Source of the DNA: JACTMZ01 sp044359955
GTDB taxonomy: Bacteria > Verrucomicrobiota > Verrucomicrobiia > Chthoniobacterales > JACTMZ01
Assembly: GCA_044359955.1 (NCBI GenBank)
Contig: JBIKLF010000006.1
Coordinates: 62,001 to 126,000 of the forward strand
Length of the DNA stretch: 64,000 nt
Reading direction: 5' to 3'
The notes under the pieces are model-generated. The model saw only the letters and a list, made by a program, of their open reading frames with translations, had not been told where the DNA came from and searched no databases. Each line of letters starts with the position of its first letter. Position 1 is the stretch's first letter. The position numbers and the translations under genes are program-made. Positions 48,916 to 56,952 of the stretch are shown piece by piece.

Positions 48916-49302
48916 TACCAACGTCCTTTTGCTTTTCGACTATTGATCGAGCGGTAGGGCTGGGCCTCCGGACCGGCCGTGTCGAATCCCAGAGAATGTT
49001 CGCGGTCGGCCCGGAGGTCCGACCCTACCCCAGGGCCGAAGGACAAAGCCCCAAGGCGATGGGCCCTTGGTATAAAGCGCTTCAGAACTCCGGCACGCCA
49101 CCCGTCCAAAGCGGCGCCAAGCCGCCGCACTCCACAAAACTTTCATCCCGCGCCGTGCCCTTTTGGAGTGCGGTGGCACGGCCACCGCTTTCGCTGCAAG
49201 CTGCGGCCGCAGCCAAAGTGCCAGCGTCCCATCACGCACCGACTTCCGGCACAGGCCGGGACCCGAACATCCCAACGCAAGGGGGCGCCACAATAAAGCG
49301 CG
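48916..49302. other. Noncoding region rich in palindromes
   Basis: About 390 bases without a convincing gene. It holds the palindromic element at 48953-49029 and a second GC-rich block (about 49100-49230) with complementary segments such as GGCGCCAAGCCGCCGCACTCC and GGAGTGCGGTGGCACGGCCA. The latter looks like another dispersed repeat type. Nothing coding is supported. Confidence 0.6.
48953..49029. repeat. Palindromic repeat after the small lipoprotein gene
   Basis: A 77-base element with ends GGTAGGGCTGGGCCTCCGGACC and GGTCGGCCCGGAGGTCCGACCCTACC, complementary over most of 20 bases. The terminal GGTAGGG/CCCTACC is shared with the elements at 9023 and 44013, but the core differs. Confidence 0.65.
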
Positions 49303-49758
49303 TCAAAACCCCTGCGCCACGCGCTGCAACTCTTGCTGGAAAGTCATCACGTCCGCTTGCGACGGACGGTAACCCGGCGTGACCGGATTGAGGCCGAGCC
49401 GTCCCGCCTGATCGAGCATCCACTCGGCCGTTTCACCGTCGGAAAAAGTCACCTTTCCGCTGGCCATGGACTGCGGCTTGGTAATGCTGTCCATCGTCAC
49501 CCTGACCCCGCCCGGCGCCGGACCGGAGCGCGCCGTCTCGCCTTCCTGCTTGGCCGCAGCCAAACGCTCGACCGCCTCGCTTTGCTTGGGTTGCTCCTTG
49601 AGCTGCAACTGCAGGTCGTCGACCAAAAAACGCACGTCCATGTAGGTAACAGACATGGCGCATTCCTCTTTCAGGCGCTGCTGCACTTCGGCCAACGAGG
49701 CCCCCTCGGCCACCCACGCAGCGACCAGTTTTTTCTGTTCTTCGGTCAGATTCATCAT
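49303..49758 (-). CDS. Protein of unknown function with an N-terminal helical motif
   Basis: A 151-residue soluble protein starting MMNLTEEQKKLVAAWVAEGA (49755 is a second ATG). The first 60 residues resemble a helix-turn-helix-like module (SLAEVQQRLKEECAMSVTYM, DVRFLVDDLQLQL). It is followed by a Lys/Gln/Glu linker and a C-terminal segment with SGKVTFSDGETAEWMLDQAG. It may be a DNA-binding or adaptor protein, but this is a guess. It is divergent from the lipoprotein gene at 49856. Confidence 0.65.
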   Translation of the reverse strand: MMNLTEEQKKLVAAWVAEGASLAEVQQRLKEECAMSVTYMDVRFLVDDLQLQLKEQPKQSEAVERLAAAKQEGETARSGPAPGGVRVTMDSITKPQSMASGKVTFSDGETAEWMLDQAGRLGLNPVTPGYRPSQADVMTFQQELQRVAQGF

Positions 49759-49855
49759 GCGTGAGCGTAGCCTATGGTCCGGCGCGTGCAAAGCCCCGCG
49801 GCCCGTCTTTGCATCTGCGGCTTGCACATTCTCCGTCATGCATTATGGAGAATCC

Positions 49856-50350
49856 ATGCAACCCGCCTTCCGCTACTGCACCGCCCTCGCTGCCGCCGGC
49901 TCGCTGGCCACTTCGGGCTGTGAAAACTTCAGCGCCACCGAAGCAGGACTGCTCGCCGCCGGCCTGGCCGGAGCCGCCACCGGGATCGCCCTCGGCACCA
50001 CCGGAGTGCCCGCCAGCTCCGCCGTGCCCATCGCGCTCGGCGCCGCCGCCGGCGCCGGCGCCCTCGCGGTGGCCGCCACCAATATGCAGGTCGGACGCGA
50101 CCAGCGCATGCTGGCCGAACAACGCGGACAAATGCTCGTCGAACAAGCCCGCCAACGCGGCGCGCAGAATATTCCCCGCTACGTCCTCGTCGACACCATC
50201 TCGGCGCGGCCGACCGGCGGCGGACGGCCCGTCATGATTTTTGACACCGCTTCCGGCAAAGTCGCGAGCAACCGCCTCTACTATGTGGGCATGCCGGCCG
50301 GTCCTTACGGCTACACCGAAGCGCCTCCCGGTATGATGGGCAACCGCTGA
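49856..50350 (+). CDS. Putative lipoprotein with an Ala/Gly-rich hydrophobic region
   Basis: A 164-residue protein with a signal ending SLATSGC, a probable lipobox, followed by a long Ala/Gly-rich stretch (GLLAAGLAGAATGIALGTTG and on) to about residue 80. The C-terminal part is more polar, with VDTISARPTGGGRPVMIFDT and a Tyr/Pro-rich end. GGAG lies 7 bases before the chosen ATG; an ATG at 49838 is less likely. No family was recognised. Confidence 0.65.
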   Translation: MQPAFRYCTALAAAGSLATSGCENFSATEAGLLAAGLAGAATGIALGTTGVPASSAVPIALGAAAGAGALAVAATNMQVGRDQRMLAEQRGQMLVEQARQRGAQNIPRYVLVDTISARPTGGGRPVMIFDTASGKVASNRLYYVGMPAGPYGYTEAPPGMMGNR

Positions 50351-50376
50351 CGCGGTCCGCGGCGGACCCGGCCTGC

Positions 50377-51245
50377 ATGGAAGACCATCCGCCATTCCAG
50401 ATCCTGCCGGCGGACCGCCGCGCGCGAGTGTTCGGGGTCGATTATGCCTTGTCTCCGCAGCCCGATGGCAGCGAGCTCTACATCAGCCGGCCGGCCTGGC
50501 ACTGGTCCGCTTACCTGCAACCGGACCGCTGGTGGGACCGCGAAAACTTGAGCGTGCGGGGCGAACGGCTCGGCGGCAGCACCGGCACGGTTTACCGCGC
50601 CCGGAGCACTCCCGATGGACTCCCGCCGCGCGACCTCGTGGTGAAATTCTCGCGGATCGCGCAGGATGTGCCGCTTTTCATTCCGGACGAATTCCTCGAT
50701 TCGCTGCCGCGCGGCGCGGTGGCCGATGCGCGCTTCCTCTCGCCTTTCGCCGAATTCGGACTCATCGACCAGCTGCGCCACAACATCCTCAACCACGGTC
50801 CACACCGCCTGCGCACGAAATTCCCGCTCGCGGTGTATTCCCCGCCGGAAAATACCCCTCGTGGCAGACCGGGCGCCACGTCGATATCTTCCGCACCCAC
50901 CAAGAAGCCATGGCCGAAGACCAGTTCGAGAACGGACTGACGCAGATAACCCTCGATTCCGAGCGGGACTACATCGAGATCTTCGCCTGGATCGACGGCA
51001 TCGATGCCGAGGAGGCGTCGCGCTGCGGCTTGCTCGAAGAGGAACTGCTTGTTCTGCTGACCCGCTCAAGCAACCACGCCTTGTCGCGCCTCGGTTACCG
51101 CGTGCTCGACAACAAACCGCGTCACCTCATCGTGCGCCCGCGCGCCGACGGCACACTTCTGCACCGCCACGGCAGGATCGTTTACACCATGATCGACTTC
51201 GAGTTGCTCCAACGTCACGAAGACACGGCAGAAAAGAGGAGATGA
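50377..51245 (+). pseudogene. Unknown protein, frameshifted
   Basis: Two plus-strand frames join into one protein of about 290 residues. The first, from 50377, starts MEDHPPFQILPADRRARVFG and includes GGSTGTVYRARSTPDG and DLVVKFSRIAQDVPLF, which faintly recall a protein-kinase fold. The second continues YPSWQTGRHVDIFRTHQEAM to 51245. The break is in a run of four A (50849-50852); five would restore the frame. I cannot name the family. Confidence 0.6.
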
Positions 51246-51636
51246 AAAATGCGGCCAAGGTGGATCGCGATGTTTGGCTCCCGACTAACTCAATGAGAGT
51301 TACTCTCTCGAAAGGGAATAAAGACAGGCCACGGATGGAAGAAGATGAAAGATAAGCGGGGCGCGCTGACACGCGCCCCGCTCATGGCATCTCTCCGAGG
51401 ACTGTGTTTGCGCCGTGTCAGCGGCGCAACCACCATCTTCTAGCATCCTCCTCTATCCGTGGCGTTCTTGCCTCTGCCTGCCCAAGCTCACAATCGACGC
51501 CGGCCCCAGTTACTCCCAAACCTCACCCACCGCGTGCGGGTTCAGGGGCTAATGTCTATCTGCGCGGTCAGTTGGTCGCCGCGGCGGACGGAGATAGCAT
51601 TTAGGCAAACGGCGCGATCCACCTTCTGCACCAAAC
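51246..51636. other. Noncoding region with a MITE-like element
   Basis: About 390 bases between the frameshifted gene and the convergent Bax-inhibitor gene. The region contains the terminal-inverted-repeat element at 51328-51463 and no gene I can support. A 66-codon frame (51404-51604) crosses the element and has no convincing start or family. Confidence 0.6.
51328..51463. mobile_element. MITE-like element with 20-bp terminal inverted repeats
   Basis: A 136-base segment. The left end GCCACGGATGGAAGAAGATG (51328-51347) matches the complement of the right end (51444-51463) at 17 of 20 positions. Inside is a perfect 11-bp palindrome, AGCGGGGCGCG (51355-51365) and CGCGCCCCGCT (51372-51382). It has no coding capacity. 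Target-site duplication is not obvious. Confidence 0.5.
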
Positions 51637-52320
51637 TCAGCGCCGCGCCATGAAAAGACGCAGGACATACCAGAACATCAGCGCCATGCCGGCAAAGAGC
51701 TGGATGGAGGCCGCCACGTCGGCATTTGGCGGGAATCCGCGCATGACATTCGACGTCGTGTATAGCACCGACCCGCCGGCCAGCACGATCATGGCCACGC
51801 TGAACCATGTGCCGAGGTCGAACTTGAAGAGGACAGCACAGACGATCACCGCCAGGCCGAACAACCCGCCCCAGATGAGAAACGAACGCAGAAAGGAAAA
51901 ATTCCGGCCAGTGGTCACGACCACCGCCGTGAGGAGCAGGAATCCTCCGATCGTGGCTTGCGCCGCGCTGGCAATGACACCCGGCGCCGCACTGTCCGCC
52001 GCGGCCAGCAGCGGGATGGTGATCAGCGCCTGCAGGAGCACGTAAAGGAAAAACCCGAGGTATTGCAGCGGCCGAGAGACCGACGGCACGGCAATCAGCG
52101 TGGCCACCCATGAGAGAAGCATGAAACCGCCGAGCACGACGAGCCAGGAGACACCGGAAAAGATTTGCAGCACGGTATTGGCCAGCCCGCTGCGGAAAAA
52201 CCAAACCTCCAAGCCGACAAAAAGGAGCACGGCAAGGATGAGGTGTGCGTAAACCCGGACGAGGAAGGAGCTCTGCTCCCGCGCGGCCAGATCGGAGACG
52301 GGCGTGGCGTAGGTGGACAT
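51637..52320 (-). CDS. Bax inhibitor-1 / YccA-family membrane protein
   Basis: A 227-residue inner-membrane protein starting MSTYATPVSDLAAREQSSFL, with about seven hydrophobic segments, for example LILAVLLFVGLEVWF, WLVVLGGFMLLSWVATLIAV and FGLAVIVCAVLFKFDLGTWF. The family includes YccA, which modulates the FtsH protease, and BsYetJ-like calcium leak channels. Which role applies is unknown. ATG 52320 was preferred over the upstream in-frame start at 52338. xerD is directly upstream. Confidence 0.85.
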   Translation of the reverse strand: MSTYATPVSDLAAREQSSFLVRVYAHLILAVLLFVGLEVWFFRSGLANTVLQIFSGVSWLVVLGGFMLLSWVATLIAVPSVSRPLQYLGFFLYVLLQALITIPLLAAADSAAPGVIASAAQATIGGFLLLTAVVVTTGRNFSFLRSFLIWGGLFGLAVIVCAVLFKFDLGTWFSVAMIVLAGGSVLYTTSNVMRGFPPNADVAASIQLFAGMALMFWYVLRLFMARR

Positions 52321-52358
52321 GGTCGGAGAATTGCCCAATCCCGCGCGGGCGGCACGCT

Positions 52359-53255
52359 TTACTTTTTGGCGCGGGGATGGAACTGACGGTGCGCCGATTG
52401 CAGGCCGCGGGTGTCGACATGCGTGTAAACTTGGGTCGTTGAAATGTCGGCATGGCCGAGCAATTCCTGGATGATCCGCAAGTCGGCCCCACCTTGGAGC
52501 AAGTGGGTGGCGAAGGAGTGCCGCAGCATGTGCGGATGGACGTCTTTTTCCAAACCGGCCCGCGCGGCCAACTCACCGAGCAGCTGCCAGATGCGCTGGT
52601 TGGTCAACTTTCTCCCCCGCACGGACAAAAACACTTCGCCGCCCGTTTTCGGTCCGACCAATGCCGGACGGCCGGAGGACAGGTAGCGCTCCAGGGCCTG
52701 CCGCGCACCCGAACCGACCGGCACCAACCGCTGTTTGTTCCCTTTGCCGACCACGCGGATGAAGCCTTGCTCCAGATCGAGGTTCTCCAAGCGCGCCGAG
52801 CAGAGTTCGGAAACGCGCAGCCCGCTGGCGTAAAGCAATTCAACGATCGCGCGGTCGCGCCTTTCGAGCGGAGTCCCGCCGGCCGCCGCTTGGATCAGGC
52901 GGGTCACCTCCGGTGCGGAGAGCGTTTCGGGCAGGTAGCGCTCGACCTTCGGGACGCCGAGGAATTCGGTCGGATCACCTTCGAGCATCCTGCGCTGCAC
53001 GAGGAAGCGGAAAAAAATGCGCAAGGCCACGGCATGAAGGCGGATGGTCGCCGCGGCGGCGCCGCCCTTTTTGCGCCAGCCGAGGAATTCCCCGATATGC
53101 TCGGGGGTCACGGCCGACCAAACCGCCGCGCGCTTCGCCTCCGCCGTCCATTTGGCGAAAAGTTCGAGCGAGGACCGCGTGCTCAGCTGGTAGTTGTCGG
53201 ACAGCCCCCGCTCGGTGGCGAGATACAGGATGAACTGGTCGATCTCCGCGTTCAC
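52359..53255 (-). CDS. xerD: Site-specific tyrosine recombinase XerD
   Basis: Acts with XerC at dif to resolve chromosome dimers. It has 298 residues, the usual XerD length. The catalytic residues are R147 (ASGLRVSELC), K171 (GKGNKQRLVPVG), H242 and R245 (HPHMLRHSFATHLL), H268 (LLGHADISTT) and nucleophile Y277 (QVYTHVD). The GTG start overlaps the purC stop (GTGA), which fits the family. XerC versus XerD cannot be fully settled by eye. Confidence 0.9.
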   Translation of the reverse strand: MNAEIDQFILYLATERGLSDNYQLSTRSSLELFAKWTAEAKRAAVWSAVTPEHIGEFLGWRKKGGAAAATIRLHAVALRIFFRFLVQRRMLEGDPTEFLGVPKVERYLPETLSAPEVTRLIQAAAGGTPLERRDRAIVELLYASGLRVSELCSARLENLDLEQGFIRVVGKGNKQRLVPVGSGARQALERYLSSGRPALVGPKTGGEVFLSVRGRKLTNQRIWQLLGELAARAGLEKDVHPHMLRHSFATHLLQGGADLRIIQELLGHADISTTQVYTHVDTRGLQSAHRQFHPRAKK

Positions 53256-54130
53256 GCCGGATGACGGCCGAGCGCGAGGCGTTCGTACGCTTCGCGGTAT
53301 TTTGCCGCGGTCTGCGTGATGATCTCCGGCGGCAAGTGCGGGGCGGGAGGCTGACGGTCCCAACCGGACTGCAACAACCAGTCCCGCACGAATTGTTTGT
53401 CGAAACTCGGCGGATGGTGACCCGGATCCCAAGCCTCGGCCGGCCAGAAACGCGAGGAGTCGGGCGTAAGGCATTCGTCGATGAGCAAAAGTTCGTCGCC
53501 GAGCAACCCGAACTCGAACTTGGTGTCGGCGATGATCACTCCGGCCCGTGCGGCCTGCACCCGGCCGTAGTCATAGACCTCGAAGCTGGCCTCGCGCACC
53601 GCGTGGGCCAGATCATCACCGAGCAAGCGGCGGCATTTTTCCCAGGTGATTGCTTCGTCATGGCCCTCCGCGGCCTTGGTCGTCGGGGTGAAAAGGGGCT
53701 GGGGAAGTTTGGCTGCCTCGCGCAGACCGCGCGGCACTTCGTGTCCGCCCACCGTGCCGTGTGCCCGGTATTCCTCCCACGCAGCCCCGGCCAGATACCC
53801 GCGGACGACGCATTCGACGGGCAGAGGCTCTGTCTTGCGGCAGAGCATGGCGCGGCCGGACAAGTCGCCCGCGAAGGCCTGCAACTCGGCGGGAAAGGTG
53901 GCGAAGTCCGCCGCAAGAAAGTGATTCGGCATGAAGTCCAGCCGCTGGAACCAAAAAGCGGAGAGCTGGGTCAGCAACTCGCCCTTGCCCGGGATCGGGT
54001 CGGGCAGGATGCAGTCGAAGGCGGAAAGACGGTCGCTGGCCACGAGAAGGACGCGGTCTCCCGACGCGTAGACCTCGCGGACTTTGCCGCGGCGGACCAA
54101 TTTCCAGCCAGGAAGTTCAAGTTCCGTCAT
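53252..54130 (-). CDS. purC: Phosphoribosylaminoimidazole-succinocarboxamide synthase
   Basis: Makes SAICAR from CAIR, aspartate and ATP in purine synthesis. It has 292 residues. It starts MTELELPGWKLVRRGKVREV and contains YASGDRVLLVASDRLSAFDC, PLPVECVVRGYLAGAAWEEY and IIADTKFEFGLL, all characteristic. It is longer than the E. coli enzyme (about 237) and closer to the eukaryotic-like single-domain form. xerD overlaps its stop by 4 bases. Confidence 0.95.
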   Translation of the reverse strand: MTELELPGWKLVRRGKVREVYASGDRVLLVASDRLSAFDCILPDPIPGKGELLTQLSAFWFQRLDFMPNHFLAADFATFPAELQAFAGDLSGRAMLCRKTEPLPVECVVRGYLAGAAWEEYRAHGTVGGHEVPRGLREAAKLPQPLFTPTTKAAEGHDEAITWEKCRRLLGDDLAHAVREASFEVYDYGRVQAARAGVIIADTKFEFGLLGDELLLIDECLTPDSSRFWPAEAWDPGHHPPSFDKQFVRDWLLQSGWDRQPPAPHLPPEIITQTAAKYREAYERLALGRHPA

Positions 54131-54194
54131 CGGAGGTTGTTACTACCGGCCCGCTCCGGCCCCGCAAAGTCCAAAGAAGGGGTCCGCAAATTCC

Positions 54195-54223
54195 TTGGAT
54201 CCGACCCGTCCCTCGCCTACCCT
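54195..54223 (+). promoter_or_regulatory. Putative yajC-secDF promoter
   Basis: TTGGAT (54195-54200), a 17-base spacer and TACCCT (54218-54223). The predicted start of transcription, near 54230, is almost at the ATG at 54234, so the message would be nearly leaderless, or the true ATG is 54243. Confidence 0.45.
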
Positions 54224-54233
54224 GCGCGGTTCT

Positions 54234-54554
54234 ATGGAATTCATGACTTTTCTCGCCCAAGCCGCACCAAGCGCCCCCGAGCAACCACCGGTGCTTTTCC
54301 AGTTCCTCCCGCTCATCATCATCGCGGTCCTCTTCTACTTCCTGCTCATCCGCCCGCAGCAGAAAAAACAGAAGGAGCACCAGAAGCTCGTGACCGCGAT
54401 CAAGACCGGCGACAAAGTCATCACCAGCGGGGGAATCCATGGCATCGTGGCCAACGTCAAAGAGTCGACCATCCTCCTCAAGGTCGCCGATAACGTGAAA
54501 ATCGAAATGGACAAAGCCGCCGTTGTTTCCGTGAGCAAGTCGACCGAAGCCTGA
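54234..54554 (+). CDS. yajC: Sec translocon accessory subunit YajC
   Basis: A single-span membrane protein that associates with SecDF. It has 106 residues starting MEFMTFLAQAAPSAPEQPPV (ATG 54243, MTFLAQ, is possible). It has one membrane segment at about 22-42 (FQFLPLIIIAVLFYFLLI) and the family motif RPQQKKQKEHQKLVTAIKTGDKV, then ITSGGIHGIV. secDF follows 37 bases later. Confidence 0.94.
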   Translation: MEFMTFLAQAAPSAPEQPPVLFQFLPLIIIAVLFYFLLIRPQQKKQKEHQKLVTAIKTGDKVITSGGIHGIVANVKESTILLKVADNVKIEMDKAAVVSVSKSTEA

Positions 54555-54591
54555 CCCCTCCGCGCGCGCCTCCGTGCGCCACGACCCAACT

Positions 54592-56910
54592 ATGAGCCCG
54601 ACCTTCACTTTCAGCTTCGGCCTTCTTCTCCTCGGCCTGTTCATTTGGTATTTCTTCACCGACTTCTCGCTCCGCAAGCGGATGATCGGGCTCGTCCTCA
54701 CCGTCCTGCTCCTCACTTTCTGCCTTGAGGCCGTCATTCCGCCGGACAAAAAAATCCGTCTCGGTCTCGACTTGCAGGGCGGCACCTCGTTCCTCCTGCG
54801 TCTGGTCGGCGCAGACGGCGAGGAAATCACCCCGACGACCCTCGATCAGGCGATCGAGGTCATCCGCAAACGGGTGGACCAATTCGGCGTGAGCGAGCCG
54901 GTCATTGCCGCCCAAGGCCGCGATCGCATCCTCGTGCAGATCCCCGGGCTCGACACGGAGCAGCTCGCCCAGACCAAGGAACAACTCCAACGCGTGGCGA
55001 AGCTCGAATTCGCCCTCGTTCACCCGCAGAGCGACTCCGTCCTCGCCCAAGTTGACGCCGGACAAGGTGTCCTCCCGCCCGGTTTTGTCATCAAGGAATA
55101 CGCCGAAGTAATCGAAGGCCAAGAGGAGACCGTGCGCCTGCTGGTCAAACAGCGTGCCGACCTCACCGGCGACCGCGTCACGGCCGCCAATCCGTTCTAC
55201 GACGTCGCGGGTTACGGCGTGTCCATGACCCTCGACAGCGAGGGCGGCAAAATCTTCGGCGATCTCACGGCCAACCATGTCGGCCAGCGCCTCGCCATCA
55301 TGCTCGACGGCGACGTGCAGAGTGCCCCGAACATCCGCCAGCCCATCTACGGCGGCGAAGCCGTCATCACCGGGAACTTCTCCGACGAGGAGGCCCGTAA
55401 CCTGGCCAGCGTTCTGGAAAACCCGCTCAAGACGCCGGTCGAAATCGAGGAAACCCGCAGCGTTTCCTCCTCGCTCGGGGCGGACTCCATCCGCAGCGGC
55501 GTCGGCGCCGGTATTCTCGGACTCACCCTCACCCTCCTTTTCGTTCTTCTTTACTACCGCCTGGCCGGCCTCATCGCCTGCTTGGCCCTGGCGGTGAACC
55601 TCATCCTGCTCTTCGGCGCGATGAGCATGTTCAACTTCGTCCTCACCCTGCCCGGTATCGCCGGCATCATCCTGACCATTGGCATGGCCATCGACGCCAA
55701 CGTCCTCATCTACGAGCGCCTGCGCGAGGAAATGGCGGCGGGCAAATCACTCGGGGCCGCGGTCAATTCGGCCTACAACAAAGCCTTCTCCGCCATCTTC
55801 GACGCCAACGTCACCACCCTGATCACCTCGGCTATTCTCTTCTGGCAGGCCACCGGACCGGTCAAGGGTTTCGCCATCACCCTGACTCTCGGCATCATTG
55901 CCTCGATGTTCTCGGCGCTGCTTTTCACCCGCACCGTCTTCGGCTTCATGCTCGAGAATTTCGGACTGAAAAAGTTGCGCATGCTCAACTGGATCCCGGC
56001 CCATAGCATCGACTTTCTCGGCAAGCGTCACATCGCACTCGCCCTGTCTCTGGTCCTCATTCTCGGGTCGGTCGGATTCTTCGCCTGGCGCGGACAGCAA
56101 AACTTCGGGGTCGACTTCACGGGCGGCGATCTCGTGGTGCTCGCGGCGACCGGAAACGTCCCGCTGGCCGACCTGCGGCGCAGTGTCGAAGCCGCCAACC
56201 TGGGCGAAACCACCCTGCAAACCGCGACGGAAGAAGGCCGGGAACTCATCACTGTGCAAAGCCGTTTCGGCACCGCCGATGCCTTGGTCGCTAAATTGCA
56301 GCAGGACTTCCCTGCGGCCGGACTGACCATCGAACAGACCGACACAGTCGGACCACGCGTGGGCAAGGAACTGGCCGGACGCTCGCTCTTCGCGCTCGCC
56401 CTCGGCCTCCTCGGTATCCTCATTTACGTGACGCTGCGTTTCGAATTCTCCTTTGCCCTCGGCGCGCTCGTCGCGCTGCTCCACGACGTCATCATCACCA
56501 TCGGCATCTTTTCACTGCTCGGGCGGGAAGTTTCCCTCGTCATGGTCGGTGCCGTGCTGACCATCGCCGGTTACTCGATCAACGACACCATCGTGGTCTT
56601 CGACCGCGTCCGGGAGGGACTCATGTCCGGACGCCGCGGCACCGTCGCGCAGATCATGAACGCGTGCATCAACGAGACCCTCGGGCGCACCATCCTGACC
56701 GGCGGCACGACGTTGCTCGCCACCGCGGCTCTCTTCTTCCTCGGTGGCCCGGTCTTGAGCGACTTCGCCTTGGCTATCCTCATCGGCATCCTCGTCGGCA
56801 CTTATTCCTCCATCTTCGTTGCCGCACCCATCGTTCTCTGGTGGGCCAAACGCACCGGCAAGAGCATCAAGCGCGAAGTGCTGGGTGATCCGGAGACCGC
56901 AACGGTCTGA
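54592..56910 (+). CDS. secDF: Fused protein-export protein SecDF
   Basis: Uses the proton motive force to assist protein export from the periplasmic side. One chain of 772 residues fuses SecD and SecF. The SecD part (1 to about 480) has GLDLQGGTSFLLR, the P1 periplasmic domain and six membrane spans with ILTIGMAIDANVLIYERLRE. The SecF part has QNFGVDFTGGDLVVL, VGPRVGKEL and AGYSINDTIVVFDRVRE. Start ATG 54592. Confidence 0.97.
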   Translation: MSPTFTFSFGLLLLGLFIWYFFTDFSLRKRMIGLVLTVLLLTFCLEAVIPPDKKIRLGLDLQGGTSFLLRLVGADGEEITPTTLDQAIEVIRKRVDQFGVSEPVIAAQGRDRILVQIPGLDTEQLAQTKEQLQRVAKLEFALVHPQSDSVLAQVDAGQGVLPPGFVIKEYAEVIEGQEETVRLLVKQRADLTGDRVTAANPFYDVAGYGVSMTLDSEGGKIFGDLTANHVGQRLAIMLDGDVQSAPNIRQPIYGGEAVITGNFSDEEARNLASVLENPLKTPVEIEETRSVSSSLGADSIRSGVGAGILGLTLTLLFVLLYYRLAGLIACLALAVNLILLFGAMSMFNFVLTLPGIAGIILTIGMAIDANVLIYERLREEMAAGKSLGAAVNSAYNKAFSAIFDANVTTLITSAILFWQATGPVKGFAITLTLGIIASMFSALLFTRTVFGFMLENFGLKKLRMLNWIPAHSIDFLGKRHIALALSLVLILGSVGFFAWRGQQNFGVDFTGGDLVVLAATGNVPLADLRRSVEAANLGETTLQTATEEGRELITVQSRFGTADALVAKLQQDFPAAGLTIEQTDTVGPRVGKELAGRSLFALALGLLGILIYVTLRFEFSFALGALVALLHDVIITIGIFSLLGREVSLVMVGAVLTIAGYSINDTIVVFDRVREGLMSGRRGTVAQIMNACINETLGRTILTGGTTLLATAALFFLGGPVLSDFALAILIGILVGTYSSIFVAAPIVLWWAKRTGKSIKREVLGDPETATV

Positions 56911-56952
56911 GCGCACCTCCCTGCGCCCCCGCGCAGCGGCCTTTCGCTTTCC

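Noticed and set aside
51404..51604. A 66-codon plus-strand frame in the gap before the Bax-inhibitor gene
   Set aside because: It starts inside the MITE-like element and has low-complexity sequence; no support for translation.
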